Shown one piece after another: positions 5,780-12,043 of a stretch of 12,043 nt of DNA. Numbering within the stretch: position 1 is the stretch's first letter; every line of letters starts with the position of its first letter. The stretch spans positions 1 to 12,043 of the forward strand of contig DAOUZU010000018.1 in assembly GCA_030665535.1 (NCBI GenBank), given 5' to 3'. The notes under the pieces are model-generated. The model was not told where the DNA came from. It made no database searches and was given only the letters and a program-made list of their open reading frames with translations. A program made the position numbers and the translations under genes. The stretch comes from Dehalococcoidia bacterium. GTDB taxonomy: Bacteria > Chloroflexota > Dehalococcoidia > Dehalococcoidales > JAUXAE01.

Positions 5780-5849
5780 GTCATAAAATCGAGCAGTAAA
5801 TAATTACAATTCTATGACATTTGGCCGCATTGAGGGGCCAGCAGGGGTA

Positions 5850-6548
5850 TTACTCGGGGGGCACATTGATGATGTAGCCGGCCTTGGGGATGGTGCTGAT
5901 CAGTTTGGGGCTGCCGGGGTCGGCCTCCAGCTTGTATCTCAACCGGCTGACCCAAGTCCTGAGGAGCTGGACATCGTCACGGTACTCCGGCCCCCATACC
6001 TGGGAGAGCAGCTTCTCATAGGTCATCAGGCGGCCGCTGTTTCGGGAAAGCTCACCCAGCAGCAGCCACTCGATCCGCGTAAGGTATACCGCCTGCCCGT
6101 CACGGGTGACGGTGTGGCTGTCAAAATCAATGACCACATCGCCCAGGGAAAGAGGTGCCATGGCCTTGCGCCGCTCGGCGGGCTCAATGCGCCGCCGGAC
6201 GGCTTCAATACGGGCCACCAGTTCATCGGGGTTGAAGGGCTTGGGCAAGTAGTCGTCAGCGCCCAGTTCCAGCCCTTTGATCTTCTCGGCATCGGCGCCC
6301 TTGGCGGTGAGGATGATAACCGGGATAGTGGAAAAATTGCGCAACTCTTTTAGAGTCTCAAAGCCATCCAGCTTGGGCATCAGCAGGTCCAGCACCATAA
6401 GGTCCGGCTCCTGGCCCCTCACCTGCTCCAGCGCCTCCAGGCCATTACGGGCGGAAATCACCTTATAGCCCAGGGCATTCAGCTTGGAGCGTAGAAAATT
6501 CAGAATACGTTCGTCGTCATCAACCAGGAGTATGAGGAACTGCTTCAA
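5850..6548 (-). CDS. OmpR/PhoB-family response regulator
   Basis: A two-component transcription regulator of about 232 residues. The receiver domain (about 1-120) has the acidic pocket DDDE (D10-D12), the phosphoacceptor D54 in LMVLDLLMPKLDG, the switch threonine in IILTAK (T81) and K103 in LPKPF. The C-terminal winged helix (about 135-232) has the OmpR pattern L-T-R-I-E-W-L-L-L...LMTYEKLLSQVWG...LRTWVSRLRYKLE...ISTIPKAGYI. The frame is open to 6683, but a TTGACA/TATCAT promoter lies inside that extension. So TTG at 6548 (LKQFLILLVDDD, with GGGGG six bases upstream) is the better start and gives the usual family length. It is divergent from the histidine kinase gene at 6715, its likely partner. 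Confidence 0.94.
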   Translation of the reverse strand: MKQFLILLVDDDERILNFLRSKLNALGYKVISARNGLEALEQVRGQEPDLMVLDLLMPKLDGFETLKELRNFSTIPVIILTAKGADAEKIKGLELGADDYLPKPFNPDELVARIEAVRRRIEPAERRKAMAPLSLGDVVIDFDSHTVTRDGQAVYLTRIEWLLLGELSRNSGRLMTYEKLLSQVWGPEYRDDVQLLRTWVSRLRYKLEADPGSPKLISTIPKAGYIINVPPE

Positions 6549-6583
6549 AGGATGCCCCCGCTTCTTGTCGCAGTATTGCCCAA

Positions 6584-6613
6584 ATGATAGCTTCTCAGCC
6601 AGCCGGATGTCAA
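6584..6613 (-). promoter_or_regulatory. Promoter of the response regulator
   Basis: On the minus strand, a perfect TTGACA (6613-6608), an 18-bp spacer and TATCAT (6589-6584, five of six matches). The expected start is near 6577, giving a leader of about 28 nt before the TTG start at 6548. It also rules out the longer reading frame to 6683 as the protein start. Confidence 0.7.
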
Positions 6614-6633
6614 TATCCCAACCTGCCGTTGTC

Positions 6634-6662
6634 TTGACTGGCTTCAGGGTTATGGCTACAAT
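6634..6662 (+). promoter_or_regulatory. Promoter of the histidine kinase, back-to-back with the regulator promoter
   Basis: TTGACT (6634-6639), a 17-bp spacer and TACAAT (6657-6662). Each box differs from consensus at one base. The expected start is near 6669, with a leader of about 46 nt. The two divergent -35 boxes are only 20 bp apart, so one bound regulator could control both genes. Confidence 0.68.
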
Positions 6663-6714
6663 GTAAACGTAAGCGGCGCCCATCCCCCCGCGTCGGGCTC
6701 AGAGGCAAGACCAC

Positions 6715-9189
6715 GTGGATCAAGAAGTATCTCAAGCGGCTTCAGCAACAGCTCCCCTTCAGATAGAGAGGGGCTTCCTTCTCCACATCCTGGATACGCT
6801 GTCCCAGAGCCGCAACATTAACGAGTACCTGGAGCATCTGGTTGAGCATATTAAGAACTATGCCCAGTGCGGCTGCGTGGGTATTCGCCTCCTGGACGAA
6901 AACGGTGATATCCCCTACGCCGCATACTCCGGCTTCAGCCGTAAGTTCTACGAGAGTGAAAGCCCCTTATCCAAAAAGTGCGACCGGTGCATGTGCATAA
7001 ACGTCATTGAGCAAAATACCGACCCCAAGCACTCCTACTATACAAATGGCGGCTCCTTCCACTCTGGCGGCACCACCAAGCTGCTGGCCACAACACCGGC
7101 TGAGGAAAAGGGCGCCACGCGTAACGTATGCAACGCCTATGGCTACGAAACCGTGGTCCTGGTGCCCATGAAGCACAAAAACAATGTTTTAGGCCTGATT
7201 CACCTGGCCGATAAAAGTGAAAGCCGGATACCCAAAGAGAAAGTCTACCTCCTGGAGGAGGTAGCCAAGTACATAGGCGAAGCGCTGCATACCTTTATCG
7301 CCGAGAGGGAGCGCGAGAGGCTGCTTACCCAGGTGGGCTATGGGCGCCGGCGTGTCGAGAACCTGGCCGGTGACCTTAAGAAGGAGAGGGATATCCTTGG
7401 GGTCATCATGGAAAACACCAAGGCCCACCTGGCCTACTTGGATGCGGACTTCAATTTCATCGCCGTCAATTCCACCTACGCCGAGGGCTCCGGTCATACA
7501 ATAAGTGAACTCATCAGAAAGAACCACTTTGACCTTTTCCCGGATAAGAAAAACCAGGCCATATTTGAACAGGTCAGGGATAGCGGCCAGCCGGTGGAGT
7601 TTCGGGACAAGACCTTTAAATTCAAAGACCAGCCGTGGCGTGGCGTCACCTACTGGGACTGGACGCTGAGCCCGGTAAAGGACGCCTCCGGCAAAGTTAT
7701 CGGCCTGGTGCTATCCCTGGTGGAGACTACCCAGCGCAAGAAGTCCGAACATGATTTAGGAGAGCGGTTTAAAGAAATATCCTGCCTATATGGAGTCAGC
7801 CAACTAGTGGCTAGGTCCGGTATCAGCCTTGATGATGTACTGCAAGGAACGGTTGACCTTATTCCACCCGGTTGGCAGTACCCGGAAATAACCTGTGCTC
7901 GAATTAACTTTAACAGTAGGGAACATAAAACGGGCAATTTTAAGGCTACCGTATGGAAACAATCTTCGGATATAAAAGTAAAGGGCAAGAAATGTGGTTC
8001 TTTAGAAGTTCACTATCTTGAGGAGAAGCCGGAGATTGATGAAGGCCCATTCCTAAAGGAAGAGAGGGCTCTTATAGAAGGCCTCACCAGAACCCTGAGC
8101 GAGATGGCCGAGCGCAAGCAGACTGAGGAGGAGCTGCGCCGGGAGAGGGACAAGGCCCAGCAGTACCTTGACGTGGCCGGCGTTATGCTGATGGTGATAG
8201 GCACCGACCAGAAGGTAGGCCTTATCAATAAAAAGGGCTGCCAGATTCTGGGGTATAAAAGGGAGGAGGATGTCCTTGGCCGCAACTGGTTCGACAACTT
8301 CCTCCCCAAAAGGGTCAGGAGAGATGTCAAGGACGTCTTCAACAAGCTGGTGGCCGGGGAAGTGGAGCTGGTGGAACATTACGAAAACCCCGTCCTCGCC
8401 AGGGACGGCCGGGAGAGAACCATCGCCTGGCACAATACCGTCCTGAGGGATAAGAGCGGCAAAATCACCGCCTTGCTGAGTTCCGGCGAGGACATCACGG
8501 AGCGCAAAAAGCTGGACCAGCTTAAAGACGAGCTTAGCGGCCTGGTATCCCATGAGCTGCGCACCCCGCTGACGGTTATCATCGGCGCCGTCAATACAGT
8601 GCTCAGCGAGGAAGACCTGCTATCTACCCGGGAAAAGCACCAGCTCCTGAATGACGCCGCCGCCGAGGCGGAATCGCTGTCGCACCTGCTGGGAAACCTG
8701 CTGGAGCTTTCACGCGCCCGGGCGGAACAACTCATCCTTCACGCTGAGCTCGTCAACACCAAGGTGATTGTGCGGAATGTCATTGACAAAATCAGCAAGC
8801 AGACAGTACCAAACCGGTTCTCTCTGGACTTCCCCAAGGGGCTGCCGCCGGCCTATGCCGATCCCCTGCGGCTGGAGCGGATCCTGTATAACCTCCTGGA
8901 TAATGCCATCAAGTACTCACCGCCGGAAAGCGATATACGCATTTCAGCCAAGACCAAGGGCAGGCACCTGGTTATCGGCGTGAAGGACCGGGGAGAGGGC
9001 ATCTCTGCGGAGGACCAGTCCAAGCTGTTCGCCCCCTTTCAGCGGTTGGAGAACGCCGGCGCCAAGGGCATCGGGCTGGGGTTGCTCGTCTGCCGCCGGC
9101 TGGTGGAGGCCCACGACGGCCGGATCTGGGTGGAGTCCAGGCCGGGCCGGGGCTCAACCTTCCTGTTTACCATTCCCTTAAAGGCCTGA
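6715..9189 (+). CDS. Soluble multi-sensor histidine kinase (GAF-PAS-GAF-like-PAS-HisKA-HATPase)
   Basis: An 824-residue cytosolic sensor kinase; no membrane segment or signal peptide is visible. Order of domains: a GAF-like domain (about 30-195) with a cysteine group (C52, C54, C89, C92, C94, C139); a coiled-coil linker; PAS (about 225-340, ending LVLSLVETTQRKK); a second GAF-like region (about 355-465, with SLDDVLQGTVDLIPPGWQYP and YLEEKPEIDEGPFLKEE); PAS (about 478-597, ending SSGEDITERKKL); HisKA with the phosphoacceptor H613 in SHELRTPLT; and a HATPase with the N box NLLDNAIKYS (726-735), G1 box DRGEGI (758-763) and G2 box GIGLGL (785-790). It starts at GTG 6715 behind AGAGG. It presumably phosphorylates the divergently encoded OmpR-type regulator. 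The signal is unknown. The second GAF-like region is visibly more AT-rich than the rest. Confidence 0.95.
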   Translation: MDQEVSQAASATAPLQIERGFLLHILDTLSQSRNINEYLEHLVEHIKNYAQCGCVGIRLLDENGDIPYAAYSGFSRKFYESESPLSKKCDRCMCINVIEQNTDPKHSYYTNGGSFHSGGTTKLLATTPAEEKGATRNVCNAYGYETVVLVPMKHKNNVLGLIHLADKSESRIPKEKVYLLEEVAKYIGEALHTFIAERERERLLTQVGYGRRRVENLAGDLKKERDILGVIMENTKAHLAYLDADFNFIAVNSTYAEGSGHTISELIRKNHFDLFPDKKNQAIFEQVRDSGQPVEFRDKTFKFKDQPWRGVTYWDWTLSPVKDASGKVIGLVLSLVETTQRKKSEHDLGERFKEISCLYGVSQLVARSGISLDDVLQGTVDLIPPGWQYPEITCARINFNSREHKTGNFKATVWKQSSDIKVKGKKCGSLEVHYLEEKPEIDEGPFLKEERALIEGLTRTLSEMAERKQTEEELRRERDKAQQYLDVAGVMLMVIGTDQKVGLINKKGCQILGYKREEDVLGRNWFDNFLPKRVRRDVKDVFNKLVAGEVELVEHYENPVLARDGRERTIAWHNTVLRDKSGKITALLSSGEDITERKKLDQLKDELSGLVSHELRTPLTVIIGAVNTVLSEEDLLSTREKHQLLNDAAAEAESLSHLLGNLLELSRARAEQLILHAELVNTKVIVRNVIDKISKQTVPNRFSLDFPKGLPPAYADPLRLERILYNLLDNAIKYSPPESDIRISAKTKGRHLVIGVKDRGEGISAEDQSKLFAPFQRLENAGAKGIGLGLLVCRRLVEAHDGRIWVESRPGRGSTFLFTIPLKA

Positions 9190-9247
9190 GCGGCAACCGG
9201 TAGTTTCCTGAGGACGCGCTAAAGCGAAGGGAATCTCCCCCGAACAG

Positions 9248-10276
9248 CTATCCGGGGTAGGCGGCCTTGAGAACCCTTAAGGCCCGCAGAGTTACCCACT
9301 TGCTGGGCTGCCCCTTCTCTTCAATATCGGCCCAGGTCTTGCCGTTGTAGCCATACTCCATCTTCCACCGCCCCCGGGCGTCCTGCTTGCTCTCCACCAG
9401 CTTAAGGGCGTTGGCCATCCGGCTGTCCCCGGCGTAGCCCAAGGCGGCCAGGGCCTCCAGGTTCTGGAGGACATCGGTGACATAGGCGATAGGATAGCCG
9501 AACTTGAACCAGCTCCGGTTCGGCTTTTCGGTCCAACCCATATGGTAATCGGCCACCGCCGGATCGCGGCTCAGTAGAAAGCCAACGCCACGCTCAATGG
9601 CCATCTCAATCAAGGGCGTGCGCTGCGAGGGCGGGAGCTTGCCGAAAGCCAGCATCGCCTTGACCGCCCCCCAGGCACAGGGGCCATTATTGGCGGCGCA
9701 GACAAAATCCGGGCCGAAAGTCCCTGACTTATAGTAGCGCCGGACAGTGCTTTTATCTCCGGCACTGGCCACCCCTTCACCGGTAATCGTCCGTGCCTGC
9801 CACTGCAGGGCTTTCCGAAGGCGCTCATCATCCCCCCAACCGAGGTCAAGCAGGGCCGCCCCCAAGTTGCCGGCCAGACAGTCTATAAAGGCCGAAGGAG
9901 TCTTATTCACCGAGAAGCCGCCGTGAGGGGCAATGGAGTTGGAAAGGACATACTCAACAGCGGCACGGACTCCGGGGTCGGCACCGTCAGCGCCGAGCTG
10001 GGCCAGGAAGGTCACCTGCCACACCGTCCCCATATACTTGGGGCCGTAGCCGGGCCCCGGCTTTACCCAAAAGCCCTCCGGATATTGAGCGGCCAGGATT
10101 TTCGGCACCGGCCCGCTGGCCATAACGGCATCCCCGGCCTGCCGCAGTTCACTGTCATCAGGACGGCGGCCCAGAATATCGCGCAGGGTAAAGTAGCGCA
10201 CGGCCGGCTGGGCGGTATCCACCTCCAACAGCCAGGGAGTGGGGTCTCCTTTCAGTCTTTCTTTCCAACCAGGCAT
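9248..10276 (-). CDS. Squalene-cyclase/prenyltransferase-like alpha/alpha-toroid protein
   Basis: A 342-residue protein whose helical repeats resemble the terpene cyclase/prenyltransferase toroid fold. Repeat cores are GTVWQVTFLAQLGADGADPGV, VEYVLSNSIAPHGGFSV, CLAGNLGAALLDLGWGDDERL, GVGFLLSRDP and QNLEALAALGYAGDSRMANA. The end (SKQDARGRWKMEYG...KPSKWVTLRALRVLK-like) is typical of this group. The DxDD motif of class II cyclases and a clear farnesyltransferase zinc set are not visible, so catalytic activity is doubtful. Homologues are often labelled only 'prenyltransferase' or misnamed. Half-cysteines in DCLAGN and DFVCAANNGPCAWG could bind metal, but this is not shown. The start is ATG at 10276 with a weak GGGCGG upstream and its own promoter. 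It converges with the kinase gene (58 bp between stops). Confidence 0.85.
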   Translation of the reverse strand: MPGWKERLKGDPTPWLLEVDTAQPAVRYFTLRDILGRRPDDSELRQAGDAVMASGPVPKILAAQYPEGFWVKPGPGYGPKYMGTVWQVTFLAQLGADGADPGVRAAVEYVLSNSIAPHGGFSVNKTPSAFIDCLAGNLGAALLDLGWGDDERLRKALQWQARTITGEGVASAGDKSTVRRYYKSGTFGPDFVCAANNGPCAWGAVKAMLAFGKLPPSQRTPLIEMAIERGVGFLLSRDPAVADYHMGWTEKPNRSWFKFGYPIAYVTDVLQNLEALAALGYAGDSRMANALKLVESKQDARGRWKMEYGYNGKTWADIEEKGQPSKWVTLRALRVLKAAYPG

Positions 10277-10299
10277 AAGTACCGCCCCTATCCACCCGG

Positions 10300-10328
10300 A
10301 TTATAGCAGCGCCGGCGGTGGCAATAAA
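10300..10328 (-). promoter_or_regulatory. Extended -10 promoter of the toroid-protein gene
   Basis: On the minus strand, TTTATT (10328-10323, weak), a 17-bp spacer and a perfect TATAAT (10305-10300) preceded by TGC, an extended -10 that can compensate for the weak -35. The start is expected near 10293, about 17 nt before the ATG. Confidence 0.62.
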
Positions 10329-10360
10329 GCCCTGCGCCGGAATATACCTAACGTCGCCTA

Positions 10361-10389
10361 TTGACAGCCGCCCCGGTAAGGAATAACCT
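10361..10389 (+). promoter_or_regulatory. Possible promoter of the 65-residue protein gene
   Basis: A perfect TTGACA (10361-10366), a 17-bp spacer and TAACCT (10384-10389), a poor -10 box. The position, about 30 nt before the ATG at 10421, fits. Confidence 0.42.
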
Positions 10390-10420
10390 TGGGGCCGATG
10401 GCAGGTAAAAGGGGGCAGCT

Positions 10421-10618
10421 ATGATTAAAGTCAAGACCTTCACTACAGAGATGAAGATTTTTCATGCCCGCAAAGAGCTTGAGAATCTGGACCAGCAGGT
10501 GAACCGGTTTATCTCCGACAATAGCATAACAAAGGTGATTTCTGTCAGCGATACCTGTACCACAGATGACAATGGGGCGACAATGGGCATCGTAAGGACC
10601 GTCGCCTATGAGCAGTAG
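10421..10618 (+). CDS. Small conserved-looking protein of unknown function (65 aa)
   Basis: The product begins MIKVKTFTTEMKIFHARKEL, contains a helix with LENLDQQVNRFISDN, then the strand KVISVSDTCTTDD, and ends GATMGIVRTVAYEQ. This gives a likely beta-alpha-beta-beta layout. The start is ATG at 10421 with AGGGGG about five bases upstream, and a TTGACA box lies further up. I associate very similar short proteins with anaerobic bacteria such as Dehalococcoidia, but no function is known to me. There is no signal peptide or membrane segment, and a single cysteine. It may be transcribed alone: 107 bp separate it from the next gene, where a second TTGACA stands. Confidence 0.82.
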   Translation: MIKVKTFTTEMKIFHARKELENLDQQVNRFISDNSITKVISVSDTCTTDDNGATMGIVRTVAYEQ

Positions 10619-10681
10619 GAAACTCAAGCTCGGATGAACGAAAGCAGCCCGGTCCTATTCAGTCCGGCACCTTCCGTTATG

Positions 10682-10708
10682 TTGACAAATAACGCCTCCA
10701 TATATAGG
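10682..10708 (+). promoter_or_regulatory. Possible promoter before the zinc-ribbon/OB-fold gene
   Basis: A perfect TTGACA (10682-10687) is followed by an AT run in which TATAGG (10703-10708, 15-bp spacer) or the overlapping TATATA (10701-10706, 13-bp spacer) could be the -10 box. Spacing is short for either, so only the -35 is convincing. Confidence 0.38.
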
Positions 10709-10728
10709 CTTCTATACAGAGGTAGTTG

Positions 10729-11661
10729 ATGCCGAAGTGCCCCAATTGTGAACGGGAGACCATGAGAACCACGGACTGGGCCTGCCAGTGGTGTGGCTAC
10801 CCGCTGTCTTCGGGTTCTTTCAAGATGATTCCAAAGACCTTTCAGCAACTCAAGGAAGAGGCGTGGCAAAAGACCAAGCCGGAGCGGGAACCTGATTCAG
10901 GGGCCGGGCCGGAAGGCGGGCTTGAAACCGCAATGGAAGCGGAATTGGTAGTAGAGCCGGTAGCCGAGTCTGCCAAAGACAGGGAGCCAACACCGGAGCC
11001 AGCGTCTGAACCAACGCTAGAGCCAGAAGCTAAGCCGTCGCCCCCGCCCGTCATTGAGCCGGAGCCAGCCCCGGAATCGCAGTCCGAGCCTCTCGTTGCG
11101 CCGAAACCGGCCGGGGGGCCGGAGCCGATACCGGAAGCAAGGGTAATCCCGTTGGGGGAACCTCACCGAGAGCAGCTCCCGAAACCCGAAAAGGCAGCTG
11201 AACCCCAACCCGGCTCAGAGCCAGGCTCTGAACCCATAAAACGACCAGAGCCCGAGCCAACGCCCCAACCAGAACCAGGCCCTGAGCCAATTCCCCAACC
11301 AGAACCAGCCCCTGCGCCCAAACCTATAAAGAAGCCAGAACCCGTGGCGGAGGAGCTGACCGTTGATGAATTGATTGAGGCCTACGAGCAGGATGCACCC
11401 GCCGCCGACGCCAGGTTCCTGGACAAGCGGTTAATGGTGACCGGGGTAGTAGCCCTGATAGACGTGAAAGAAACGCTGGACACCCACTATGTCAGGCTGG
11501 CGGGCGCGGAGGGAGATATCTCCCGAAGCGTCAAGTGCTTGTTTGACAAGAAACACGCGCCGGACTTAAGCCAGCTGGAGAAGGGGCAGACGGCAACGGT
11601 GCAGGGCAAGTTCAACGGCTCCTTGATAGCCATCCGCATGATAGACTGCGAATTAGGGTAA
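10729..11661 (+). CDS. Zinc-ribbon protein with long Pro/Glu linker and C-terminal OB-fold (tRNA_anti-like)
   Basis: About 310 residues in three parts. The first (1-30) is a zinc ribbon with CPNC (C4, C7) and CQWC (C19, C22). The second (about 50-215) is a low-complexity linker of Pro, Glu, Ala and Lys with repeats of the type EPEPxPEP, surely disordered. The third (about 218-310) is an OB-fold-like domain: LTVDELIEAYEQDAPAAD, RFLDKRLMVTGVVALID, HYVRLAG, KCLFD, LEKGQTATVQGKFNG. This matches the tRNA_anti-like family, which in other proteins has no settled role. ATG at 10729 is chosen over TTG at 10726 because GAGGT lies five bases before it. No membrane segment is seen. Nucleic-acid binding is possible from both folds but not shown. 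It could also be a regulatory or envelope-adaptor protein, as zinc ribbon plus disordered linker is common in such proteins. Confidence 0.85.
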   Translation: MPKCPNCERETMRTTDWACQWCGYPLSSGSFKMIPKTFQQLKEEAWQKTKPEREPDSGAGPEGGLETAMEAELVVEPVAESAKDREPTPEPASEPTLEPEAKPSPPPVIEPEPAPESQSEPLVAPKPAGGPEPIPEARVIPLGEPHREQLPKPEKAAEPQPGSEPGSEPIKRPEPEPTPQPEPGPEPIPQPEPAPAPKPIKKPEPVAEELTVDELIEAYEQDAPAADARFLDKRLMVTGVVALIDVKETLDTHYVRLAGAEGDISRSVKCLFDKKHAPDLSQLEKGQTATVQGKFNGSLIAIRMIDCELG

Positions 11662-11792
11662 CCGCCCACGATATCACCCACCTTTCGCCAGCCGGCCCTT
11701 GCGTCCGACCATTCTTTTCGGCCCTCACATATATCGTGCCCTGCACCCAACAACCGTGCCTGAAAGCCACCAACCGTTATCTTGCGCCTCTC

Positions 11793-11870
11793 TAGTATAC
11801 TTTTATATGCATACTTTTGTATACCGCTTAGTAACCAATAGGCTTACTGGTACTAAGCAAAAAGTACTAG
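11793..11870. repeat. AT-rich nested imperfect palindrome
   Basis: The inner hairpin is GCTTAGTAACCA (11826-11837), a 10-nt loop and TGGTACTAAGC (11848-11858), complementary over 11 bp with one bulged A. The outer arms are CTAGTATACTTTT (from 11793) and AAAAAGTACTAG (11859-11870), which pair with a 2-nt bulge. Between the left arms sits an extra stretch with a repeated ATACTTTT and two GTATAC palindromes 24 bp apart (11795-11800, 11819-11824). The right flank is A-rich on the plus strand, so it is not an intrinsic terminator in that direction. Confidence 0.7.
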
Positions 11871-11935
11871 CGTAAATTAAGCATAATGGCGGATGACATG
11901 GCGACAAGAAACCCATAAACTTATCATAGCTATTA

Positions 11936-11965
11936 TTACAATGATTGAGAGGTGCTGCCTATAAA
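11936..11965 (+). promoter_or_regulatory. Possible promoter for the gene starting at 12038
   Basis: TTACAA (11936-11941, weak), an 18-bp spacer and TATAAA (11960-11965, five of six). A start near 11972 would place both hairpins at 11981-12016 at the 5' end of the leader. Confidence 0.4.
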
Positions 11966-11980
11966 TAGAGTGATATGACC

Positions 11981-12016
11981 CCCGGGAGAGACCGGGTGAC
12001 GCTCGGGAAAGACCGA
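11981..12016 (+). promoter_or_regulatory. Tandem purine-loop hairpins in the leader of the next gene
   Basis: Hairpin 1 is CCCGG (11981-11985), loop GAGAGA, CCGGG (11992-11996). Hairpin 2 is TCGG (12003-12006), loop GAAAGA, CCGA (12013-12016). The 12-bp core CGGGARAGACCG repeats with an exact 21-bp period (11983-11994, 12004-12015). This could be a regulatory RNA with twin hairpins or a DNA operator on one face of the helix. It matches no riboswitch class I can name. Confidence 0.45.
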
Positions 12017-12037
12017 AGAAAAAGAAGGAGGAAACTT

Positions 12038-12043
12038 TTGAGT
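12038..12043 (+). CDS. Start of a further gene, first two codons only (product unknown)
   Basis: A strong Shine-Dalgarno AAGGAGG (12025-12031) stands six bases before TTG AGT at the window edge. The leader upstream carries a possible promoter and two hairpins. Nothing can be said of the product. Confidence 0.45.

Larger units (their letters stand above)
11662..12037. other. 376-bp gene-free interval
   Basis: No supportable coding frame was found on either strand. The first part (11662-11780) is plain. From about 11785 to 11970 the base composition turns strongly AT-rich and holds a nested palindrome, then a weak promoter. The last 60 bases hold two hairpins and a Shine-Dalgarno for a gene that starts at 12038. 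Confidence 0.7.

Noticed and set aside
6549..6683. N-terminal extension of the response regulator to ATG 6683
   Set aside because: The stretch contains the TTGACA/TATCAT promoter and the added residues precede a complete receiver domain.
9237..9257. CCCCG/CGGGG inverted repeat between the kinase and the toroid-protein gene as a bidirectional terminator
   Set aside because: No T-run on either side, and it overlaps the stop codon region of the toroid gene; too weak to call.
10850..11360. CRISPR-like repetition
   Set aside because: The repetition encodes a Pro/Glu-rich linker in one open frame; there are no uniform repeats with distinct spacers.
11826..11864. Intrinsic terminator at the inner hairpin
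   Set aside because: On the plus strand the stem is followed by A residues, not T; on the minus strand no gene ends there and the stem is AT-rich.

Overview
The window reads as a chromosomal segment of a moderately GC-rich bacterium. The best guess is an uncultivated Chloroflexota of the Dehalococcoidia type. Three things support this: a short YidC without a periplasmic domain, a soluble multi-domain GAF/PAS histidine kinase of a style common in that class, and several small proteins I associate with it. This placement is inference; no 16S gene or other decisive marker is present.

Left part (1-4065, all minus strand): a long run of housekeeping genes read right to left, rpsF - ssb - rpsR - rpmH - rnpA - yidD - an eight-repeat beta-propeller lipoprotein - yidC (cut by the left edge). 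Gaps are 0-75 bp or the genes overlap. A strong extended -10 promoter lies in front of rpsF. The run joins two normally separate clusters: the S6/SSB/S18 operon, and the origin-linked L34/RNase P protein/YidD/YidC cluster. dnaA and rplI do not appear. Oddities are an apparent AUA start for rpsF, an S18 with long low-complexity tails at both ends, and a BamB-like propeller inserted between yidD and yidC.

Middle (4140-6713): a tRNA-Asp with its own promoter and a radical SAM enzyme with a CX4CX2C cluster motif lie on the plus strand. They converge on a small RAM/ACT-like ligand-binding protein on the minus strand. Upstream of that gene is a 319-bp stretch rich in inverted repeats that may hold a short coupled ORF, a structured RNA or a repeat element. 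An OmpR-family response regulator (minus) follows.

Right part (6634-12043): a cytosolic GAF-PAS-GAF-like-PAS histidine kinase is divergent from the regulator, with back-to-back promoters whose -35 boxes are 20 bp apart, so the two are probably a signalling pair. Next are a squalene-cyclase-like alpha/alpha-toroid protein (minus), a 65-residue protein of unknown role (plus), and a zinc-ribbon / Pro-Glu linker / OB-fold protein (plus). The last 376 bp before the window edge hold an AT-rich nested palindrome, then a tandem-hairpin leader with a strong Shine-Dalgarno and the first two codons of another gene.

No mobile element, CRISPR array or obvious defence system was found. The candidates for something undescribed are the non-coding elements at 5531-5849 and 11793-12031, and the modified ribosomal proteins.
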